Assembly (NCBI GenBank): GCA_964619585.1
Contig: CAZUCO010000001.1
Coordinates: forward strand, 372,001 to 436,000
Direction: 5' to 3'
Length of the DNA: 64,000 nucleotides
Origin: JASLCR01 sp964619585
GTDB taxonomy: Bacteria > Patescibacteriota > Saccharimonadia > Saccharimonadales > Saccharimonadaceae
Shown: one piece after another, positions 58,755 through 64,000 of the stretch
How positions within the stretch are numbered: position 1 is the first letter of the stretch
How the letters are laid out: every line of letters begins with the position of its first letter
Program-made: the position numbers and the translations under genes
The notes under the pieces: generated by a model
Seen by the model: the letters and a program-made list of their open reading frames with translations, nothing else
What the model was told of the DNA's origin: nothing
Database searches by the model: none

Positions 58755-59411
58755 TTATTGCCAATTAAGCACAATTTGGTTGATTTTTGCAATCGTTTCT
58801 TCATGGCTTGGAATAGTGTTGTCGTCATAATAATGATCGATACCCATGAAGTTTGTCTTAACGTCAAGAATATGGAGCTCATCGGCAACAATATGTAATT
58901 TATCAACCGCTGGAACAGTCGCAACCGGAGTGGCTACGACAACTTTCGCTGTACGAATCGGCTTCAAGAAGTCCATAGCAACATCGATACTTGCTCCGTT
59001 ATCCAATCCATCGGCCACCAAAATCACTACTCTATCTCTTAGCAATTCATCAGATATAATTCCGCCATCACCAAGCAAGCGATTTATCTTTTGAAATGCT
59101 TCTCGTTTTTTTTCCTCCAAGTAGCCATGGAACTCGCTTGCATATGATTCGATTTCGCCCGCAGAGAACATGCCATTATAGGTAAAACTACCGCTCTGAG
59201 ACACCCCACCAAAACTCATACTCTCGCCGGGCACCTCGATGTCTTCAATGAGAAGCATTGTGAGAACACAGTGCAAGGCCGAAGCAATCTGCTCACCCAC
59301 GAGTACAGCACCATCAGAGAGCGCAACCACTGCACAGTTCTCATAACGATACTTTTCAACTAGCTGCTGGGCAAGAAGTGCCCCTGCTTGCCCACGATTT
59401 TCAAAATACAT
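58755..59411 (-). CDS. Phosphoribosyltransferase-like protein with altered PRPP loop
   Basis: A 218-residue PRTase-fold protein (COG1926-like): FENRGQAGALLAQQLVEKYR at the start, a hood-like middle (about 55-125) and the PRPP-loop position RVVILVADGLDNGASIDVAM (about 138-158). The consensus acidic pair there is only A-D, and the ATGAT part is DNGAS, so PRPP binding is uncertain. It then reads AKVVVATPVATVPAVDKLHI, typical of the last strands. The Shine-Dalgarno AAGGAAG precedes the ATG. The gene is divergent from priA, sharing a 46-base region. Confidence 0.82.
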   Translation of the reverse strand: MYFENRGQAGALLAQQLVEKYRYENCAVVALSDGAVLVGEQIASALHCVLTMLLIEDIEVPGESMSFGGVSQSGSFTYNGMFSAGEIESYASEFHGYLEEKKREAFQKINRLLGDGGIISDELLRDRVVILVADGLDNGASIDVAMDFLKPIRTAKVVVATPVATVPAVDKLHIVADELHILDVKTNFMGIDHYYDDNTIPSHEETIAKINQIVLNWQ

Positions 59412-59457
59412 ACTTCCTTAAGTGTATCAGAAGTACAGAAGAAGTATAATGAGCTAC

Positions 59458-61398
59458 ATGCACTACTACGAGGTAGCTCCCAACAAGATTGTACGCTCAG
59501 GCATCGATACATTTACGTATCATAGTGACGGCTTGCTGTCAGTCGGACAAATTGTGGAGATTCCAGTCGGCAAAGCTACGACCATTGGTGTCGTCATGAA
59601 GAAGGTGAGCCAACCTTCATTTACCACAAAGGCTCTGAGTATCATCCAAAATATCGCACCGCTTCCCGCCCACCTAGTCGGACTCGCCGAGTGGATGGCG
59701 TTCTACTACGCTACACCGCTTGCAACAGTTCTACAAACTATACTACCGCGTGGCGTCACCAAAAAACGTCGAATTAAAGAGAGGTCAACAACCTCCTCTA
59801 CTCGTAAACGAACAAAATTTGTGCTCAACCCCGATCAGCAATCTGCCGTAGATATAATAGGGGCAGTACCCGCAGGTACCCTGCTTTTGCATGGCATAAC
59901 CGGCTCAGGAAAAACAGCCGTCTACATCGAAGCCGCCAAAGCAGCTCTTGCCGAAAACAAATCTGCTATTATTCTCGTGCCTGAGATCGCACTCACCTCA
60001 CAGCTAGTAGCTGAGTTTTCGCACTATTTCTCTGATATATTACTCACCCATTCCCGTCAGACGGAAGCAGAACGCCATACCGTGTGGAGTGAGGCGCTCG
60101 ATAGCAAAGTACCTCGTATCGCAATTGGCCCACGATCTGCCCTCTTTCTCCCACTCAAAGACCTTGGTCTAGTCATTGTCGATGAGTGTCACGAACCGAG
60201 CTTTCAGCAAGAGCAAGCCCCTCGCTATTCAGCCCTACGCACAGGTGCAAAACTCGTCGAACTCACAGGAGGCAAAATGATTCTTGGAAGTGCCACCCCG
60301 CTTATTAGTGACTATTACCTCGCGTCAAAAACTGATCGTCCTATCATCAGCCTTCCTCGCCTTGCTGACAGCGAGGCAATCAGCCCGACCATTTCCCTTG
60401 TCGACATGACAAAGCGTACCCACTTCTCACAGCACCGCTTCCTGTCAAACCAGTTACTTGCTCAACTTGAACAAACATTTGCCAACGGCAAACAAGCCCT
60501 TATCTTTCACAATCGTCGCGGTAGCGCTTCCACTACGCTATGCGAAAACTGCGGCTGGCAAGCAGGCTGTCCACGCTGCTATGTACCGCTCACATTGCAC
60601 GCCGACACACATCAGCTACGATGTCACATTTGTGGCTTCAAAGATCGTGTTCCTACTTCATGCCCTGAGTGTGGACATGCCAACATCATCCACAAGGGCA
60701 TTGGTACAAAATTAATTGAAAGCGAGTTACGACGGCTCTTTCCAAAGCAAGTTATCGCCCGTTTTGACGGTGACAGCGCAGACGATGATTCTGTTGAAGC
60801 ACACTACCAAGAGCTCTACGATGGCAAAATCGATATTATTATCGGCACCCAGGTAGTAGCTAAAGGCTTGGATCTTCCTCATCTTCGCACCGTTGGAGTG
60901 GTGCAAGCCGATGCCGGCTTGAGTCTACCTGACTACATGGCACCAGAGCGAACCTTTCAACTGCTTAGCCAGGTAATCGGCCGCGTGGGCCGAACGCATC
61001 ATCAAACAAATGTTATCGTTCAAAGCTATCAGCCGACTCATCCAGCCGTTACCGATGGGCTGCAGCAAAACTACCAAGAATTCTACACTCGTACAATCGC
61101 ACTCCGTCGGCAAACAAACTTTCCACCTTTTCGTTTCCTTCTCAAACTCACCTGCATCTACAAAACCGAAAAGGCTGCTATCAAAAACGCCCAAGCAGTC
61201 GCCAAAATACTAACCAACCACCTACCTAGCAATGCTGAGATTCTAGGTCCAACACCGGCATTCTATGAACGGCAACGTGATACATATCGCTGGCAACTAG
61301 TGGTGAAGTCATCGTCACGAGCCGACCTTCTCAAGCTTCTCCAATATGTTCCCCGTCAGCATTGGCAGTATGAACTTGATCCACTCAGCCTTCTCTAG
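59458..61398 (+). CDS. priA: Primosomal helicase PriA
   Basis: Restarts stalled replication forks; 646 residues. The N-terminal 3'-DNA-binding domain (about 1-105) is shorter than in E. coli. Walker A is HGITGSGKTAVYI (about 148-160), and the DEAH-type box is VIVDECHEPSFQQEQ. The zinc-binding insert has eight Cys in CENCGWQAGCPRC, CHICGFKDRVPTSCPECG (about 370-410). Motif V/VI appear in TQVVAKGLDLPH and QVIGRVGR. ATG 59458 is chosen since the -10 TATAAT (59445-59450) ends 7 bases before it; the frame is open to 59422 upstream. Confidence 0.95.
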   Translation: MHYYEVAPNKIVRSGIDTFTYHSDGLLSVGQIVEIPVGKATTIGVVMKKVSQPSFTTKALSIIQNIAPLPAHLVGLAEWMAFYYATPLATVLQTILPRGVTKKRRIKERSTTSSTRKRTKFVLNPDQQSAVDIIGAVPAGTLLLHGITGSGKTAVYIEAAKAALAENKSAIILVPEIALTSQLVAEFSHYFSDILLTHSRQTEAERHTVWSEALDSKVPRIAIGPRSALFLPLKDLGLVIVDECHEPSFQQEQAPRYSALRTGAKLVELTGGKMILGSATPLISDYYLASKTDRPIISLPRLADSEAISPTISLVDMTKRTHFSQHRFLSNQLLAQLEQTFANGKQALIFHNRRGSASTTLCENCGWQAGCPRCYVPLTLHADTHQLRCHICGFKDRVPTSCPECGHANIIHKGIGTKLIESELRRLFPKQVIARFDGDSADDDSVEAHYQELYDGKIDIIIGTQVVAKGLDLPHLRTVGVVQADAGLSLPDYMAPERTFQLLSQVIGRVGRTHHQTNVIVQSYQPTHPAVTDGLQQNYQEFYTRTIALRRQTNFPPFRFLLKLTCIYKTEKAAIKNAQAVAKILTNHLPSNAEILGPTPAFYERQRDTYRWQLVVKSSSRADLLKLLQYVPRQHWQYELDPLSLL

Positions 61399-61431
61399 GT
61401 TGGCACTATCTTATCTGTTACAATAGGCTTA

Positions 61432-62007
61432 ATGAAAAAAGAAGACATCATCACGTTGCCAAATCCTCACTTGCGACAAAAATCGCTAAAAGTACACGTC
61501 ATCACACCTGAGACACTGCAACTGATCGATGATATGACCGAGGCAGCGCTCGACTGGGAAGCATCTCGACCACATGAAATTTCTGCCGCACTTGCTGCAG
61601 TGCAGGTCGATCGCCTCGAACGCGTGGTTATCATCCGAAGCGACTTCGACAACAAGGAAGATGATGAATTCACCGCCCTGATTAATCCGGAAATCGTAAA
61701 GACTGAAGGAACACAAATCGCAGACTACGAAGGCTGCCTCAGTGTCAGTAAAGTATATGGTAAAGTGCCTCGTTGGAGTCGGGTGCGAGTTAAGGCACTT
61801 GATATCGAGGGCAATGAGATCCGGCTCAAAGCTGATGGCTTCCTTGCACGAGTCTTGCAGCATGAGATCGATCATACCAAGGGTATCTGTTTTATCGACC
61901 ACATTAAAGACAAGAAAGATGCATTCTATACGCTCGACGATAAAGGAGCGTTGCAGCCTCTTGATTATGAAGAACATATCGCAGAAAATCATATTCTTTG
62001 GGACTGA
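61432..62007 (+). CDS. def: Peptide deformylase
   Basis: Removes N-formyl from nascent proteins; 191 residues. Motif 2 is EGCLSVSKVYG (Cys ligand, about 102) and motif 3 is LQHEIDHTKGICF (HExxH, about 143). Motif 1 is altered: AALAAVQVDRLERV instead of GxGLAAxQ. A long C-terminal extension (about 160-191) is present. The -10 TACAAT (61419-61424) ends 7 bases before the ATG, implying a leaderless transcript. fmt begins inside its 3' end, an overlap of 41 bases. Confidence 0.94.
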   Translation: MKKEDIITLPNPHLRQKSLKVHVITPETLQLIDDMTEAALDWEASRPHEISAALAAVQVDRLERVVIIRSDFDNKEDDEFTALINPEIVKTEGTQIADYEGCLSVSKVYGKVPRWSRVRVKALDIEGNEIRLKADGFLARVLQHEIDHTKGICFIDHIKDKKDAFYTLDDKGALQPLDYEEHIAENHILWD

Positions 62008-62896
62008 AGACTTTAGCGCCCACTTTCTTAGCGCACTCATTGACGCCGAGTACGATATTGCCGCGGTAGTCACAAAACCAGACACACCAAAAGGCCGCGG
62101 CCACAAAGTTATTCCGCCCTCGGTGAAAGTAATCGCTAACACACATAGTATTCCAGTCTGGCAACCGGCTAAGCTAGCCGATATTACAGAAGATATCAAA
62201 GCCCTAAGCCAAGTCGCGGGAGTTTTAGTAAGTTACGGAAAGATTGTCCCAAAGTCTATCATCGATCTCTTCAGTCCTGGGATCATCAATGTTCACCCAT
62301 CACTTCTGCCAAAATATCGCGGTCCTTCGCCAGTTGAGTCAGCTATCCTACACGGTGATACCGAAACGGGCGTATCGATCATGCAATTGTCCGCCGCGAT
62401 GGATGCGGGCCCGGTCTATCACGAGGAGCCCTACACAATCTTGCCCAACACTTCAAAACAAGCCTTATATCACGATCTCTCCACGTTAGGCACAAATGCA
62501 CTCTTAAAATCCTTACCTGATATCCTAGATGGGACGCTGCAGCCCATATCTCAAGATGACAGCCAAGCAACCTACTGTCAGCTCATCAAAAAAACCGACA
62601 GCGTAATTGACTGGCATAAGCCCGCCGAGATACTTGAGCGTGAAATCCGAGCTTACAAGGGTTGGCCAGGTAGCCGTACCTTACTTGGTAGTACTGAAGT
62701 GATTATTACCGAAGCCCACGTCGGACCAGCAAACACCCACGAGCTAGGCTATCTTGAAGTTGTTGAGGATGGCAACACCAAGCTACTCATGATTGGCACA
62801 GCGAAAGACTATTTAGTTATCGACAAAATCAAACCAGTAGGCAAAAAAGAAATGCCCATCGGGGCATTTCTGGCAGGCTACAGAGACAAGCTCTAA
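61967..62896 (+). CDS. fmt: Methionyl-tRNA formyltransferase
   Basis: Formylates initiator Met-tRNA; 309 residues. The start ATG 61967 (MKNISQKIIFFGTEDFSAHF) is chosen for alignment to the family; the frame is open far upstream inside def. The formyltransferase domain (to about 200) shows INVHPSLLPKYRGPSPVESA with the catalytic N-x-H, and MDAGPVYHEEPY with the Asp (about 146). The C-terminal domain (about 205-305) includes LEREIRAYKGWPGSRTLLGS. Overlap with def suggests translational coupling, linking formylation and deformylation. Confidence 0.95.
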   Translation: MKNISQKIIFFGTEDFSAHFLSALIDAEYDIAAVVTKPDTPKGRGHKVIPPSVKVIANTHSIPVWQPAKLADITEDIKALSQVAGVLVSYGKIVPKSIIDLFSPGIINVHPSLLPKYRGPSPVESAILHGDTETGVSIMQLSAAMDAGPVYHEEPYTILPNTSKQALYHDLSTLGTNALLKSLPDILDGTLQPISQDDSQATYCQLIKKTDSVIDWHKPAEILEREIRAYKGWPGSRTLLGSTEVIITEAHVGPANTHELGYLEVVEDGNTKLLMIGTAKDYLVIDKIKPVGKKEMPIGAFLAGYRDKL

Positions 62897-63417
62897 GTTG
62901 CCATTGGTGGCATACGCTGGTCGTCGGCCGTCTGAGATAGTGTCTCGGGCTGTGACTGGCCACCATTGTCAGCTGGAGCAGCTTGCTGCTGCGCAGCCAT
63001 TCCCCCCAAGATAGCATCTCGATTAGTCATAATCTCTTTTTTCAGCTCGTCAAGAACTGCTGCGACCACATCGCGATAATCAGGTCGATTCACCTCAAGC
63101 CATTTGGTGGCAGTGTACTCAGCCACCAGGCGAGGATCATCAGCTGGCAAATTTGTCGCCTGCTGTAGCTTCATAAAAGCCTGATCCTGGACATAGCTTG
63201 GCGCATGTTGCGATAGCCACTCCATGATTTTGTCCTGTTTACGATCAATGATCTGCTCAAATTCTTCAAGCTGCGCATCACTCAAGCCGTCAGACAAACG
63301 AGTACCTACCCGAAGCTCAAGCTCGCTATAAATATGCTGCAAAAATGGCTTTTTTTGCTCTTCTGGAAGTCCGTCAAGTCCGATATCTTTCAAAAATTGA
63401 TCGTCTAATCGAAACAT
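62893..63417 (-). CDS. DUF5663-like hypothetical protein
   Basis: A 174-residue protein resembling DUF5663, a domain found mainly in Patescibacteria: FRLDDQFLKDIGLDGLPEEQ, then KKPFLQHIYSELELRVGTRL, then LSDAQLEEFEQIIDRKQD. The first 75 residues form that helical domain; a second helical part (about 75-140) and a Gln/Ala/Pro-rich tail follow. Soluble, acidic, no signal peptide. A Shine-Dalgarno AAGGGGAT and a -10 TACAAT lie upstream. The stop overlaps the fmt stop by 4 bases, tail-to-tail. Function unknown. Confidence 0.75.
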   Translation of the reverse strand: MFRLDDQFLKDIGLDGLPEEQKKPFLQHIYSELELRVGTRLSDGLSDAQLEEFEQIIDRKQDKIMEWLSQHAPSYVQDQAFMKLQQATNLPADDPRLVAEYTATKWLEVNRPDYRDVVAAVLDELKKEIMTNRDAILGGMAAQQQAAPADNGGQSQPETLSQTADDQRMPPMAT

Positions 63418-63516
63418 CTTATCCCCTTTGTATTACGATTACTCCTATTGTAACAATGTTATGACCTAGCCGTAAAGACGTCTTGTCTAGCTATCACATA
63501 GCTCGCAAGCTAGCTA

Positions 63517-63987
63517 CTACCCTTGATCGCCGGGAAAGATTTCGTCAAACTCTTTGGTAGGCGCTGGAGTCGGTGGTGTTGGTTCAATTTGCTCAGTGGG
63601 CTGTTCCTTTGGTGTATCAGATTCACCCGATCCTATGCCATTCATAAGCGGTATAGCCGTCAGAACTGTGGTAGCCAAGGCAAAACCGACACGGCGGCGG
63701 CGCGCGCCTCTATGTTCTGCTTTCAACTGCTTATCCTGCATGGCCTCAAGTTCAGCTAGCATTAGCTTAAGTGCAATCGTTACCCGCGCATTTTTTATAT
63801 CAAATCCAGGTTCATCAAGCTCTTCTTCAAGCTGTTTTACTGCATCGTAACGCGCCTGTTCAAGCTGAGAGTAGGTACCCACACGGTACTTTTTCTTATT
63901 CTCATCCATCCAGTCAATTGCACGCACCCGTACGACCCCGCGAGTGTCAGCATCATTCTCGGTAGTATCAAGATGCAGTCTATTCAT
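63517..63987 (-). CDS. Hypothetical protein with one membrane helix, 156 residues
   Basis: Not recognised. It starts MNRLHLDTTENDADTRGVVR close to the window edge, so a further upstream start cannot be excluded. Residues about 40-95 are charged and helical (SQLEQARYDAVKQLEEELDE, KLMLAELEAMQDKQLKAEHR), followed by a basic patch RGARRRR, one membrane helix (about 101-119, FALATTVLTAIPLMNGIGSG) and a Pro/Thr/Glu-rich outer tail ending FDEIFPGDQG. The basic patch on the inner side predicts N-in topology. It lies 99 bases upstream of nothing on the same strand but the DUF5663-like gene, possibly in one unit. Confidence 0.65.
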   Translation of the reverse strand: MNRLHLDTTENDADTRGVVRVRAIDWMDENKKKYRVGTYSQLEQARYDAVKQLEEELDEPGFDIKNARVTIALKLMLAELEAMQDKQLKAEHRGARRRRVGFALATTVLTAIPLMNGIGSGESDTPKEQPTEQIEPTPPTPAPTKEFDEIFPGDQG

Positions 63988-64000
63988 CAGTAGCGCGACT

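Noticed and set aside
1..64000. Reassigned UGA codons (as in Gracilibacteria/SR1)
   Set aside because: TGA ends several genes, including three ATGA junctions in the ileS operon, and glycine positions use GGN.
1..64000. CRISPR arrays, insertion sequences, tRNA or rRNA genes
   Set aside because: No spaced direct repeats, transposase motifs, TTCGA-type T-arms with acceptor pairing, or rRNA signatures were seen on either strand.

Overview
The window reads as chromosomal DNA of a Patescibacteria (CPR) bacterium, most probably Candidatus Saccharibacteria (TM7). Pointers are compact operons with ATGA or zero-gap junctions, a monoderm-style envelope without LPS genes, a type IV secretion pilin-like domain, surface proteins with a C-terminal membrane anchor, a DUF5663-like protein, short versions of several housekeeping proteins, and the standard genetic code (TGA is a stop, for example in the ATGA overlaps of the ileS operon, which argues against Gracilibacteria/SR1). 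The taxonomic call is an inference from gene content; no search could be run.

Layout. 1-5040 (minus): murD (cut by the window edge), an M16 peptidase, secA and raiA. 5100-6250 (plus): a GC-rich orphan gene with a near-consensus promoter, a structured leader and a complete type III hammerhead ribozyme in its 3' region, then a deoxyribosyltransferase-like gene. 6247-18874 (minus): serS, two ABC export systems, lysS, greA, proS, a CPBP protease, rseP, uppS and frr. 18922-21871 (plus): recF, a pilin-domain/GDPD fusion and an OmpA-like anchored protein. 21902-23208 (minus): rpsB-tsf, with a predicted H-type pseudoknot over the rpsB start. 23394-26984: a GC-rich micro-gene, rpmE, prfA, prmC and two small membrane genes. 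26988-32783: htrA, a membrane protein, an LCP protein, a polymerase/ligase and lepB. 32794-36625 (minus): parB-parA, rplU and a protein with four tandem HTH-like modules. 36791-42725: a GC-rich orphan, two large Ig/beta-helix surface proteins and galU. 42791-44438: a divergent zincin / thioredoxin-ccdA pair. 44493-49626 (minus): a fourth GC-rich orphan, then a T-box-controlled operon ending in ileS. 49627-58665 (minus): VKOR and a Trx-like protein, nrdR without its zinc ribbon, ftsA-ftsZ, map, adk, yqeY, rpsU, an XRE/membrane pair, recJ and a winged-helix gene. 58755-63987: a phosphoribosyltransferase, priA, def-fmt and two Patescibacteria-type hypothetical genes.

How the genes work together. 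The core is translation (SerRS, LysRS, ProRS, IleRS, EF-Ts, S2, S21, L21, L31, RF1 with PrmC, RRF, Def/Fmt/Map, RaiA), envelope growth and division (MurD, UppS, FtsA/FtsZ, LCP, polymerase, GalU), protein export and quality control (SecA, LepB, RseP, HtrA, M16), and extracytoplasmic redox (VKOR, CcdA, anchored thioredoxin). ParAB, RecF, RecJ and PriA handle the chromosome.

The most notable non-coding content is a hammerhead ribozyme, an ultrashort-stem-I isoleucine T-box, an rpsB pseudoknot, a 26-bp palindromic divergent promoter, and a recurring promoter layout in which the -10 box ends 6-7 bases before the start codon, implying leaderless mRNAs. No tRNA, rRNA, CRISPR array, insertion sequence or parS site was recognised, and no gene-free stretch exceeds 300 bases.
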